A DNA stretch of 64,000 bases from Macrolepiota albuminosa (lineage: Eukaryota; Basidiomycota; Agaricomycetes; Agaricales; Agaricaceae). Under the pieces are notes generated by a model, which was given only the letters and a program-made list of their open reading frames with translations, made no database searches and was not told where the DNA came from. Position 1 is the stretch's first letter, and every line of letters begins with the position of its first letter. Made by a program: the position numbers and the translations under genes. The stretch lies in the NCBI GenBank assembly GCA_027475525.1, contig JAMWFC010000033.1, positions 310,001-374,000 on the forward strand. The letters are read 5' to 3'. Positions 27,533 to 39,505 of this stretch are shown piece after piece.

Positions 27533-28458
27533 GGAGCTCAATGAAGAAAATGGGGGAAGCTCCACCAGGAATACCCACATTGACAGAGAGACAGCCACAA
27601 AATTCCTGGAAAGAAAAGCTAACTTTGAGGATTCCACCCAAAGTGGCACCCAAGTTGGACTTACCTTTTGAAAAGGTGCCAGCTTTGAATGAGAGGCAGG
27701 AGGTACCAGTGCAGGACACTGGTAGGAGTTCCATTCAGGGAACTAGGAAGGAGTTGGAGAAGATGGTTGAGAAGCTGTGGGAAGTACCAGTGCCACTAAC
27801 CACCAGAGAACTTCTGGATGTGGCACCTGGTTTAAGGGAGGTCATGGTACAAAAGTTAGTACCAAAGCCTCCCAGGCCTAAGGAACCCAATATTCCTAAG
27901 ACAGCTGCTCAACATCTGACAACAGTGGAGAAAGAGCCTAACAAGGTAGATGTTAATGATCTACCTCTGGCCACCTACTTTATTGCAGATGGAACACAAT
28001 CTGGTTTGCCTACTGGTGCAGTAGTACACCAAGATTGTGTTGCCACCTACTTGGAAAATATCCCAACAGGAGAAAAGCCAGTAGTGGTATATGTAGCTAG
28101 GGAATTGCAAGTTCTGAGATCTCTCAACCCAGTTGTCAATCAAAAGGGAAGAGCAGAGGCAATTCTAGATAGTGGATCTCAAATAGTCTGCATGGCTTTA
28201 AGAGAGGCTCTCAATCTAGGATTGACTTGGGATCCAGACATTAGGCTGAGGATGGAGAGTGCCAATCAGCAAGTGAATGAATCTGTTGGTTTAGCATGTA
28301 ATGTGCCATTCACTTTTGCTGAAGGGTTCACTATCTACCTACAAGTGCATATCTTTGAAAGTTCTGCTTATACTGTCTTATTGGGTTGTCCATTTGACAC
28401 CTTGACAGAGAGCAACATTCAAAACTTGCAAGATGGCAGTGCCATCATCATCATTTGA
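27529..28458 (+). pseudogene. Ty3 gag-pol linker and aspartic protease
   Basis: The frame is -1 relative to gag. After a Pro/Lys/Glu-rich linker the protease is seen as AILDSGSQIVCM (catalytic DSG) and later VLLGCPFDTL. The stop at 28456-28458 (ATT TGA GAC) and the following H-TGA-T are both consistent with CGA mutated to TGA. Pol sequence continues beyond this stop. Confidence 0.85.
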
Positions 28459-28624
28459 GACCTAAATACAGGTCATTGAACTGCCCTGCCTACTATTGAA
28501 AGAGGCAAAATGCCAAAGGCAGGGGCTGCTAGGGAGAATGAAGCAAAATTTTGAGTCTTGAGGAACTGGTTACAGACCAGGAGAGATTGTAGTAAGTTTT
28601 GCTGAGACTCTGGAAGGAGAGATT

Positions 28625-30067
28625 GTGGTGACTGGATATTCTATGGAACATAGTAAATTCAGTCAGGAAGAGTTGAGAGATGTGTACTTGCATGCTTTTA
28701 CAGCAAGCAAGGAGTGTGAAGAGAAGGAGCAGAAGACATTGTCAGCATATTTGAATGGGCATTTAGCTCAAATACCTGACAGTCTTGAGGAGCTGCTAGT
28801 ACAAGAGGAAAACTTAGAGTCAAAAGCAGGTGTGGGGGAGACTGCCCAAGTATTTTCTAAGAAATACAAACCTGTGGCTAGAAAAGTTAAGCCTGTACTA
28901 GGTACCTCACCTGAGGAGTTTAGAATTGAGAGGTGCATTACTGGAGACCCACTGGCAGACATGCCTCAGTTGGATCCCAACCCACCAGAATTCAAACCCA
29001 CAGGGAGATACACAGCTGAGTGCAAAGAAGTCATTGACCAAGCCCATGGTGATGGTTTTCTTTGGCCAGAGGAGATGAAAGCAGTACATCACCTTATGAT
29101 GCTGCAAAACCAGGCTTTTGCATGGGATGATTCTCAAAGAGGCAGGCTGAAGGAGGAATTCTTCCCTCCAGTAATCATGCCAGTAATACCTCACACCCCA
29201 TGGGTGTTGAAGAACATTCCTATTGCTCCAGGTCTTAGGGATAGAATCTGCAAAATGATAAAGCAGAAGATTGAGGCAGGGGTCTATGAACCCTCTAACT
29301 CCTCATATCACTTCCAATGGTTTATAGTATTGAAGAAGGATGGTGAGAGCTTGAGGATAGTCCATAGCTTGGAGCCTTTGAATAAGGTGACCATAGCACA
29401 TTCTGGGTTGCCACCAGCAACTGAAGAATTAGCTAGTCACTTCTCAGGCAGGGCTTGTGGAGGAATCTTTGACTTGTATGTAGGATATGATGAAAGAGTA
29501 CTAGATGTGCACTCTAGAGATTATACTACATTCCAGACACCATTTGGAGCTCTGAGGTTGGTTACTTTACCAATGGGATGGACAAATTTGGTGCCTATCT
29601 TCCATGATGATATTACATTCATCTTGAAAGATGAGATACCACATGTAACTTGGCCATACATTGATGATGTACCAGTCAGAGGGCCACCTCATAGATATGA
29701 GTTGCCAGATGGTAGCTGTGAAGTCATACCAGAGAATCCAGGCATTAGGAGATTTGTATGGGAACACCTGCTCAATGTGAACAGAGTGTTACAAAGAATC
29801 AAATATGCAGGGGGGACTTTCTCTGGGAAGAAGTCAGTAGTATGTGCAGATGAAATTGTGGTTGTTGGCCATAGATGCTCTTATGAAGGGCAGAAGCCAG
29901 AAACTAAGAGATTTGCCATAGTGATGGGATGGGGTGACTGCAGCGATAAACATGAAGTAAAGTCATTCTTAGGGACCTGTGGTACCTTTAGATCCTTTAT
30001 CAAGGACTATGCTAAGATAGCAGCACCTATCAATAAACTTACTCAGAATAATGTACCTTTTACTTGA
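28625..30067 (+). pseudogene. Ty3 reverse transcriptase
   Basis: Contains the usual Ty3 reverse transcriptase blocks: KQKIEAGVYEPSNSSYHFQW, RIVHSLEPLNKVT, TTFQTPFGALRLVTLPMGWT and the active site YIDDVPVRGP (variant of YxDD, both Asp retained). It ends with RNase H-connecting sequence (EVKSFLGTCGTFRSFI) at a TGA (30065-30067) where the family has Trp, consistent with TGG mutated to TGA. Confidence 0.9.
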
Positions 30068-32449
30068 GGAGAAGAACAGCACTCTGCAATGGCACAAATG
30101 AAAAAGTTGCTAGCAGACAGTGCTCCTTTAAAACCCATTGACTATGAGTCAGGAGGTGCAGTAGTTCTGTCAGTGGATACATCCTGAATGGCAGTGGGTT
30201 TTGGAATCTTCCAAGAAGATCCAGACAACCCTAAAAAGCACACTTGTGCCAAGTTAGGATCTATCACCCTGAATGAGAGAGAAGCTAGATTTTCTCAACC
30301 AAAAAGAGAGCTGTATGGTCTCATGAGATCTCTGCTAGCCAACAAGCATTGGCTAGTTGGTTGTAGAAAACTAGTGATAGAGACAGATGCCAAGTATCTT
30401 AAAGGGATGCTAGGAAATCCAGGAGTAGGACCCAATGCCACCATCATGAGATGGATTGAAAATGTCCTACTCTACCACTTTACCTTAAGGCATGTGCCAG
30501 GCAAGACCTTCAGTGTGAATGGCTTGTCATGGCAGCCTAAGCAGCCAGGAGATGAGGAGTACCCACCAGTTGATCCTGAGTTAATGGATGAACCCAAGTC
30601 TATGAACTATGAGTATCCAGATAAGATCAATAATATACCTAGTTGGGAGGACTGGGAACCTTTGGAGCTTGAAGAGTTTGCAGATCAAATTGACACTAGA
30701 GGTGGCTATCTTAACATGGTAGCTACTGAAGTACCAGATTTTGAACAAGAGCTTTGTAAAGCCAGGTCCCAAGAGCAGGAGCTTAGGGATGGCATCTTGA
30801 GTCAAACTCCAGGGACAAGTATGAATCCAGTAGCAGTACTAGCTATGACTATGCCTCTGTTACCAGTGGAAGACCAAGAAGCAGGGATAGAGGACACACA
30901 AACTTATCTGGAACACCAGAAAGGTAGTGAGAGTGAGGACTGGGATAATCTGATACCCACTGTTCAGAGTTGGTTACAAGACCCAGGTACAGAACCCAAG
31001 AATCTACAAGGCTGGGATTTAAAGAAGTTTAAGAAGTTTGCTAGGCAATTCTTCTTTGACAAGAAGGGGAGATTGTATAAGCGCTGTCATGAGGAGAAAC
31101 ATAAACTAGTAGTCCAAATTGATAAATGGATGTTCATGCTTAAATTAGCCCATGATGCCTTAGGACATAGGGGAGCCTATGCCACCAGGATGCTTATACA
31201 GGAGCGTTTCTGGTGGCCTGGCATTGAAGGAGATGTGCAGTGGTATGTTGGAACTTGTCACAATTGTCAAATCAGACAGAAGACAGTAGTTAACAGAGAA
31301 CCAACTGTAACTTATATTCCCTCCATCTTCCAAACAATTCATATTGATACCATGCACATGATACCAGCATCTAATGGCTGTAAATACATAGTACATCCCA
31401 GATGTGCCTTGTCTTCTTGGATGGAAGGTAGACCCTTGAGGAAGGAGAACCATAAGACTATTGGTCAATGGTTGTTTGAGGATGTGATTTGTCACTGGAG
31501 CTGCATTGCAGAGATCATCACAGATAATGCTGGACAGTTCAAGCAGGTCACTGCCTGGTTGGAAAAGAAGTATGGGATTAGAGGTATTACTATCTCTCCC
31601 TACAACTCACCAGCCAATGGTAGGATTGAAAGACCTCATTGGGATGTCAGGCAAGCTTTGTTCAAAGCCTGTGAGGATTGCACCAAGTGGTTCTGGTTCT
31701 TCTACCATGTAATGTAGAGTGACTACATAACCATTAGACAAAGATTTGGATGCTCACCATACTTCATGGTCACTGGTGCTCATCCTACTCTACCCTTGGA
31801 TCTTGCAGAGGCCACCTAGCTGGTAGAATTACCAGAAGGACCCCTGACTACTGAGGAGTTGATTGGATACTGTGCTAGGGCTCTAGCCAAACACCATTAA
31901 CATGTAGAGGAGATGAGAGACAGAGTGGGGAAGGCTAAGCTCCAATGGGCATTAAAGTTTGCAGAAGAGCATAAAAGCTCAATCAGAGACTTCAATTTTA
32001 AACCATTGGACTTAGTACTAGTCAAAAACATGACTACTGAAAGTTCATTCAGTGCTAAGATGTTGCCACGTTTCCATGGGCCTATGATAGTGATTGCTAA
32101 GACTCAGGGTGGTAATTACATTGTAGCGGAACTAGATGGGTCAGTTTGACAAGCACAAGTAGCTGCTTTTTGAGTGGTATCTTACAAGGCTTGCAAAAAG
32201 CTAATCTTGCCTCAGGGCATAGAAAAGTAGGTGGATATTACACCTGCTAAGCTAAAAGAGCTAAGGGAAGAACTGCAAAAACCTACAGAGTTAATCACCA
32301 AGGACATCTCATTTGGCACAGTAAGGCTCCATGAGCCTACTGACCAGGAGTTCAAAAACCTACAGAGTTAATCACCAAGGACATCTCATTTGGCACAGTA
32401 AGGCTCCATGAGCCCACTGACCAGGAGTTGGGCCTGCCACAAACTGATT
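30068..32449 (+). pseudogene. Ty3 RNase H and integrase, multiple stops
   Basis: RNase H: LSVDTS, then REARFSQPKRELYGLMRSL and VIETDAKYLKGML; a TGA at 30185-30187 interrupts it. Integrase zinc domain: HDALGHRGAYATRML with the later CHNCQIRQK pair. Catalytic core: IHIDTMHM, IITDNAGQF and NGRIERPHW supply the D, D and E. Stops at 31715-31717, 31817-31819, 31898-31900, 32147-32149 and further on fit TGG to TAG/TGA, CAA to TAA or CGA to TGA. The C-terminal region ([21 protein letters not shown]) is the usual integrase tail. A 77-bp duplication with one mismatch sits near the end. Confidence 0.9.
32281..32434. repeat. 77-bp tandem duplication near the 3' end of the Ty3 element, one mismatch
   Basis: Copies 32281-32357 and 32358-32434, beginning ACCTACAGAGTTAATCACC; one difference (GAGCCTACT against GAGCCCACT). 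This is the only 77-bp duplication found inside the transposon island. Confidence 0.92.
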
Positions 32450-34002
32450 AAAAGTCAGAGAGACGAACTATGGCATTTCAAAAGAAATAACAAAGTTCAG
32501 ATCAATTCTAAGTTTTAAACAGTATGATGGAAAGATGGTGTAGACAGTAGGCAGAGCCACTCAGGAAAGGTACTAGTCTAAACTGGCTATTGACCATGCA
32601 AATATGAAGGGCATCCCCTCAAATTAGGTCAATAAAATAACTAAAGTATACTATAGAAGCATGGTGACATAAGGCACCAATGTTCTATGCTCAAGTTCAA
32701 AACAGAGGAGGGACAAACTTCCGATTGAATGTGGGTGAGAGGCACTGGTATCGGAGTTTGGAATCCTGAAGAAGGTGTCAATATTCATGTTCAAAGCTGA
32801 AGGAAGGCAAACTGTTGAATAAGTAAGCTTGAGGTGCCAGCACGCTAGAGTTAGAACCCAAGGAAAGCACTAAAACATGGATTTTATAAATCAGTGTTTG
32901 TGTTCAGAACTGAGAAAAGAACCAGCACAAGATACCAGAGAGTTTGGGATTTAAACCTGGAGGAGGGAGGAACTTGTTACAGAATTGGCAACAAAGGAGA
33001 TTTAAAAATTTTATAGAATAATAAAATTGACTTAAGATCCCGCCATTTTAGAACAAATGAATATATTGAAGTGCTATGGATTAGAGGAAAAAGGGAGGAA
33101 GTTTTACGAGACTACGCTAAGCAAAGACAAAATCTGTGCTTGCAACATAGGAGATGTCTATAATGCCACGGCATCTTTGGGTCTATCCTGTGGGAGATCC
33201 TGAAAATCAATGTTGGAATCATTGTTATCAGACTGTAAAACAGGCAGCTAAGTAACAGGGTAAAAACAGAAAGATAGTAAGGACAAACTGGCAGAGAAAC
33301 CTAAAGCGTGTGAAGTGGAGAGCTAGCATGATCAACATTGGAAGGGCTTAGGGCCTGCTCAAGATGAGCACAATGGTCAGAAATCATTCTAAAAGTTTGC
33401 AAAGTGACATCAAGTTGATACAGCTGGTATTGAGCAGCTAAATCAACCACATTGCAATGTTTTTGGAGGTCTGACTGGGGGACAATCTCATTGTCCTCAG
33501 CCAACTGCACCAAGTCAAGAGCTTGATCAACTGCAGCAAGCAGGGCCAGTGCAGCGCCAGTGCCAGAGATGTGATTGGCTAAAGGTCAAGAGGGTCAGAA
33601 GAATGGGAACATAGAAGACACAAAAGGAATGCACTCAGAGAAGGTGTAACTTTAAGCTTTTTCATTTTTGGGTTGCCATCAGGGTCAGTCTGGGGAGGGT
33701 TAAGGGTCAATATTAGAGTATCCAAATGGCAAGTGACAAGGTCAAGCTTGCAAGCTGACTCACATTAGTGCAATGTTTGATGGGACAAGGAGTAGGCATA
33801 CCGAGCATCTTGACGTCCTTGTCTTGAGCTTGGTGACAAGCCTACAAAGCAAAAAGAAGTCAGGGAAGGAAGCAGGAAGAGAAAAAGAACAAGGATCTAC
33901 CTCCTCAAGTTTTTTCCTGTGCTGTTTGCAATGTTCTTTACCAAGAACAATGATGGCATTAGCAAACAAAAAGAATGCCTTGACATCACTGGACTCGTCC
34001 TA
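32450..34002. other. Decayed DNA, possible minus-strand coding relic
   Basis: No recognised gene. On the minus strand 33301-33513 and 33760-33969 are short open frames (EDNEIVPQSDLQKHC, VLGKEHCKQHRKKLEEVD) that may be fragments of one old protein gene; I cannot assign it. Confidence 0.35.
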
Positions 34003-34234
34003 GCAAATTCTGGCTTATATAAGTGGTCTGGAAGCAGTGCTAAGAAGCCCACACTTGTCTGAATAGTAGCTAAAAAACCAGAGCACCTCAAGGACTGAAT
34101 ATAGTACTAGCAGATAATGTTGAAAGAATAGAAATAATAAAATAAAATAATGTCAGAAGAAATAAGAGAATGAATGAAAGAAGAGCAGAATAAATAATAA
34201 GTGAAGGAAAGAAGGAATGAGGAGTCTCCTAACA
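34003..34234 (+). mobile_element. LTR-A fragment (3' part only)
   Basis: Matches the 3' half of LTR-A from the TATATAAG segment through GAGGAGTCTCCTAACA, where the canonical end is CCTGACA. The 5' half is absent. Confidence 0.75.
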
Positions 34235-34239
34235 GGTAA

Positions 34240-34936
34240 AATTAAATAAGATATGGCAACAAGTGCAGCAAGAAAACTAGAGGCTTAGCAATGACTAAGT
34301 TGCATAATGCTTGCTATAGGTGTAAAGCACATAGGTTCCATATGCATAACTGCAGTAAGCAAGCTAGAGGTGTTCAAATAATTGGTGACTTTAAACTAAG
34401 TCAGTGCAAAAAAAATCTGAATTGTGAAGTGAATTAAGGAGTGTAAATGGAGTACTCTGTTCTGTGTTTTAACTAGTGACAATGGTAAGTACTTATAGTA
34501 AAAATAAGTTCACCATTGCTAAGTAGCTAAGCATTGCCAAGGAGCAGTGAACTGAAAAGAATGTAAGTAAATATTATGCATTAAACTAAATAATGAGAAG
34601 TTAACAAGAATGCTGTCTATTTAAGTTGAAAAAGAGCATCAAATAGTATTAGACATCAAGATTAAACACCAGGCTGTCTGTTACAGAGAGATGTCATCAT
34701 TTCAAATTGTGACCACTATCACTAGCTAGCTGTATCATATGCTAATCAAGTGATGCTATCTGTCAATGCTTGCTGACAGTGTGATGCCAACTGCTACTTG
34801 TCATTCTAGCTGCTTCTGGCACTATTACTAATTAAATCTGTTGCTTGTTATACATAGCTATTAGGTATGGCCTAAAATAGATAAATTGTGCATGCTAAAT
34901 TCAGATTATATGTGGCAAGGTGTCTGAAGCTGATGC
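34240..34936 (+). repeat. Dispersed repeat R2, copy 1
   Basis: About 700 bp similar throughout to 46865-47560: both contain AACTAGAGGCTTAGCAATG, GGAGTGTAAATGG and GGCAAGGTGTCTG. It includes a decayed version of the Cys-rich ORF seen in copy 2 (GLAMTKLHNACYRCKAHRF), ending at an aligned TAA. It abuts the 5' LTR of the Copia element. Confidence 0.75.
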
Positions 34937-35147
34937 TGAGCCACTTAGCCTTAGCTGTTCTCTTTTCTATAACAGACAGATATCTGAGGCAGTGAGCATT
35001 TTTTCCATTTAAATATGTATCATTCTGATAGCCTATGTTTTAGCTACATTCTGTCCATAGGTATAATAACTAGTTGTTCTCTCTACTATAACAGACAGAC
35101 ATCTGAGATGCTATATTCTATCCATAGGCTTTCATTCTGGTCCAGCA
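34937..35147 (+). repeat. Copia 5' LTR
   Basis: Starts TGAGCCACTTAGCC and ends TTCTGGTCCAGCA. It contains two related blocks around ATAACAGACAGA, each followed by ATCTGAG. It aligns over its whole length with 43117-43327. Confidence 0.75.
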
Positions 35148-35300
35148 GATTATGGGCATTCTTTTTAGAATTGCTAGTACTGTTTGAGAAACCAAAGATG
35201 AATTTTATGCACATATTATCTATCACTTATCACAATATTCTTTGGTATTTATTACAGGGTCATCACAATGACTGATCCTTTTTGTTGGTGTACCACATAG

Positions 35301-37140
35301 ATGGCCTTATCATCTTTGGAACAAATGCAAGGAACTCCTTCTATAGCTCATTCACAACAACTAGCTTTTGTCAGAGATTCATCTCCATATATAACCACTT
35401 TTCCTCTCAATTTGGCAAATACTTTGATTTCCAATACACATATAGGTCCATCAAAACGTTTTTGTTCATTCATTTCATGTGCTTCTGCAAATTTGAATCA
35501 CTTTCCACATATCTCTCTGGTTATGCCTACTTCATTAAATCAACCTTCTCCAGTACATGCTCCAACTCCAGTTCATGTAGCAAACCCTCCACAGGTCTTG
35601 AATTAGCCTTGACAAGATAGACAATCTGATCAGACTCAGCAAGGTGTTCAGCTTAATGAACATATTATTCTTTTACTGCCAACTACAATCACATATACAC
35701 CTCCTTCTTCAGTTTCTTTTCCCTTCTCTCATCCACCATCTGTTGTCTTGAATAGTACTCCTGTCTTTTATCCTCCTTTGGTTTTTCTTGATAATTTACA
35801 TTGTCCAGTTAGCAATAATTTTCCTCAGCAATGTCCAATTGTTCCATTATTCTGACCCCTTTTGGCTTTTCATAACACTACTCCAGTTCCTATTAATAAT
35901 CCAATTCACCAGCTCCCTTTGATTCACCAACACCCTCTGACTCAACATCACTCTCCAGATGTGGCTCAGCAACTGCCAGCACACCAGGCTTATCCCCAAT
36001 TACACAAGAACCAATTGCCTATACATTATCCACCTTTCCCTCATCAATACCCCAGCATTGTTGGTTCTCCTCCACCTCCACATTTTCCTGCTATGCAACA
36101 ATAGATGCCTTATATTGACCCAATAGTTCCATAATAGGTGGCTGTTGATGCGCATCCTTATTAACATTACTTGAATCAACCTTTGCATCATTTTCTGCCT
36201 CATGACTATCAATACTAGTATAATCCTTCAATGGCGAATCAACCTCATCAGGCTTCAATTCATACAGACTCAAAACTCCCTCCACTCATAACCATTTCTT
36301 GCTTTAACTTGTCTGCTGATTAGAGACTCTGAATTAATCCGATTATGGCACTTATCAATCATTTTGGCCTCAATGGTCATATTTATCCACTTTCAGTATC
36401 GGGTGTGCTGTTTGACCCAACATATTGTCTGGCAGTGCCTCCACCTTATCCTCCTCACACTACACAAGAAAATTTGACCAATTATCAATTGTTCTGAAAG
36501 AACGACAACATCTGCTTGTACATTATTTCTAGGCAACTTTTAGTGGAAATTTTTAACTTGCTTCCTCTAACTTGGACAGGACCATTTAATTTCCTTACAC
36601 ACACTGCTTGTGACTTACTGGACTTTCTCCGGAAACAATTCAGTGTAGAGAGTGCTGCGTTAGCTCAACAAGTAAAAGACTCTGTTTTTTGCCTTGCATA
36701 TGCTCCAAACACTATATAAGCATACGTTCAATCTTGGAGAATTGCTGTCAATCAACTTTCAACTATACTCTAGGACTTCACACAGTATGAGAAAATACAG
36801 CAATTTATAGATGGAGTACCAGATCATTGCACATTTAATGTTCTCAGAGAGGAGGTCCAACGCTCATGGAATAACAATTTAGATAGAACCTTTGACTTCT
36901 TTAATCTTGCCAACATGATATTAGAAATAAATATCAATGTTCGACGTCGTCTGGCAACAACACAAACCCACTCCAAGACATAAACCTCCCAACGTCATTT
37001 TACATCCATGCAACCATCTTTGATGTCCACACAACAACGTGCAGAGAATGCACCTGATTTTCAATAACCTATTAGACAGAATAGAAACAAAGACACTCAG
37101 AATTGTTCTAGAGCAAATATCGCAGTTTCAGAGGAATAGT
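35301..37140 (+). pseudogene. Copia gag, Pro/His/Gln-rich, decayed
   Basis: Begins with a Pro/Gln/His-rich segment (PVHAPTPVHVANPPQVLN, HQHPLTQHHSPDVAQQ, PPPPHFPAMQQ) and continues into a capsid-like part (FNFLTHTACDLLDFLRKQF, IQQFIDGVPDHCTF, EVQRSWNN). Many stops and frame changes. Assignment to gag rests on position and composition. Confidence 0.7.
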
Positions 37141-37148
37141 TAATAGAC

Positions 37149-39180
37149 ATGTTTATAAAACCAATTACTGCAACTTCAAGCTTTCTTAATGACACCCTTG
37201 ATAACCCTGTATTATCTACAATAGCTGAGGAGGAGGAAAATGATATCAATTTTTATTTTTATGCCAATTCTGGGGTTGAGGATAAAGAACATGCATCTTA
37301 TTATATGTTTATAGACTCAAGCACACTAGTAGTATTTGCAAACATCACATGTCAATTCAATTCCATTCTCAACTCAGGTTGTATAATACATATCATCAAA
37401 AATTGGGAATTCTTCTGGACATATAATATGGAATAAGCTGTACCAGTTGGAACAGCTAATTGTGGTACTCTGCAAGAGGAGAAGTCAGATTTTGTGCGCA
37501 TATCAATGGAAAAGTGAGAGTATTGGTCTTAAAGGATTGCTTATATGCTCCGGACATACCTATCAACTTGCTTTCAGTTGGCTCTATGATGGAAAACGAT
37601 GTGAGGCTTACTTTTGAGAAGGAAGCAACAACATTATATTTTCCAAGTACTTCTAAGAATCCCAATGGAGAATCACTACAAGCAACAGTTCATGACAGAT
37701 TATTGTTTCTATATTGCAATTTTATCTTACCAAATTCTCATACTAAAATGTCTCTTCCAGTTCTTGAACATACTACTACTTTGTTTCTAAAAGTCCATAT
37801 TATGCCAAGTTTATAGCATTAAAGGATGGGTTATTTATCAAAAAAAATGACAAGAGCAGTTTTGACAAAGGCCTACATAACAGGAGTAGAATATATTGGT
37901 TCCTTTTTGTCAGAGAACTCCTCATTTCTTCCTTTTCTCACTCCTTATCTCTTCACTCTCCTTCTATTCATTCTCTTATTTTTTCTGACATTATTTCATT
38001 TCACTGTTTCTATTCTTTCAACACTATCTGTTAGTACTACTCTTAGCCCTTGAGATGCTCTGGTTCTTTAGCCACCATTCAGACAAGTGTGGGCCCACTC
38101 AGCACTGCTTCCAGACCGCTTATATAAGCCAGAGTTTGCCAGAGTTTGCCCCTTATTTGTACAAGTGTTTGTATAGGCAATTTTTGAGTTTTTAAGGTTT
38201 TGTTATACTGTATAGTTGTTTCCCACGCTTCAGAGGCCCCAGAAGTGTCCAACCTGGCATAGGGAATCCCTAGACTTGTTCTCTTTGGATCTCCCTCTGC
38301 CAGGTGAGTAGCTACCTTGATATTGTCAGTATATATTCTAATACACTTTGGATCTCCCTCTGCCAGCTGTGTGACTGAGCCACAGCCTCTAGAGGTCGCC
38401 CTTACACTTTTAAGATGAACAATATATTTCTTGTATCATTGAAAAACAACTAGCTAGACCTTTTAATAACAACAAACATAGGGCAGAAACAGTTTGCAAA
38501 TTATTACACATGAATTCCTACAGGCCATTCCCTACACACTTTTTGAATGGACATTCTAGCCATTTCCATTTGATCCTCGATGATTATTCTAATTTTAGAA
38601 GCACAGCATTGTTATCAAAGAAGAATAAAGCAGTTAAACATTTTAAGAAAGTTCAGACAGAATAGGAACTAAAATTGAATAACAAAGTGAAAATAGTTTG
38701 TTGTGATGGTGTGAAAGAGTTAGTTGAGGAGAAGTTGAAGAAACATTTGAATGAAAAAGGGATTGTTTTACAAGCTACGCCACCTTATACTTACCAACAA
38801 AATGGCAAAGCCAAGAGATATATTCAAATAATAGAAGACACAGCTCAGATGCTTATGGTGGAATTGGGACTACCTTTAGCTTTCCTTGGTGATGCTATAT
38901 TAACAGTGCAATATCTTAGAAATTGATTGCCAACATCAACACTTCCTGGATTATCTACTCCTTTTAAAATTTTAGAAGGATGTAAACTCAACCTTTCTCA
39001 TCTTTGAGTCTGAAATTGCCAGTGCTTCATCTTATATTCAAAAGAGACTCATAAAAAGGGAGATATGAAAAGGTTTGAGGCGATCTTTGTGGGTTATGAA
39101 GAAAACAGGTTGAAATGGAAAGTTTGAAACTTGAATGAACGATATTACTTTTTAAGAGATGTAATATTCAATGAGAATAT
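37149..39180 (+). pseudogene. Copia protease and integrase, split by an LTR-A insertion
   Basis: The protease region reads ILNSGCIIHI where Copia has DSGC, an Asp-to-Asn change at the active site that fits G to A. LYAPDIPINLLSVGSMMEND is the typical pre-integrase segment. LTR-A interrupts at 37908-38406. After it come ILDDYSNF and the integrase core VCCDGVKELVEEKL; the catalytic Glu of the family's NGKAERY motif is Lys here (NGKAKRY). ATPPYTYQQ and FEAIFVGYEENR mark the integrase C-terminal part. Confidence 0.85.
37908..38406 (-). mobile_element. LTR-A solo element, complete, minus orientation, TSD CTTTT
   Basis: 499 bp. On the plus strand it begins TGTCAGAGAACTCC and ends GGTCGCCCTTACA. The 5-bp duplication CTTTT is at 37903-37907 and 38407-38411. 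It is inserted in Copia pol. Confidence 0.9.
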
Positions 39181-39505
39181 AAAAAGAAAACTACAACCAT
39201 ACTCTATTCAAACTCATTCTCAATCACCAATTTTCAACACACCAGTTTTATTCAACGCATTGCCAGGTGTACAACTCGCATCCTTAAATAATGAGGCCTG
39301 AGTTGTAAATGAGTTTTTGGTCTTACCATCCAAAGAAGATCCAGAATGACCTCAATGACAGCAAATACGCACAATAGCTGAACAAGGATATTGGAAGGAA
39401 GTGACAAAGAGAAATGAAAGATTGACAAACCTCAGAGCAGATCGTAAAGCATGGCTTGAACCTCATCAAGGATTATTGGTATTTCTGGACATGGAATCAT
39501 TATTA

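Larger units (their letters stand above)
25716..32449 (+). mobile_element. Ty3/gypsy retrotransposon, decayed and interrupted, LTRs not identified
   Basis: Gag, protease, reverse transcriptase, RNase H and integrase occur in that order on the plus strand, which is the Ty3 arrangement (integrase after reverse transcriptase). The element is split by a solo LTR-A at 26169-26687 and carries many in-frame stops. No LTR pair, primer-binding site or target duplication could be found; a purine run GGAGGAGGGAGG at 32960-32971 might be a polypurine tract downstream. It is inactive as it stands. Confidence 0.9.

Noticed and set aside
32960..32985. GGAGGAGGGAGGAACTTGTTAC as polypurine tract plus start of Ty3 3' LTR
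   Set aside because: No matching 5' LTR beginning TTGTTACAGAATTGG was found upstream.
38135..38160. Doubled CCAGAGTTTG in LTR-A
   Set aside because: Short local slippage within the element, not a separate feature.
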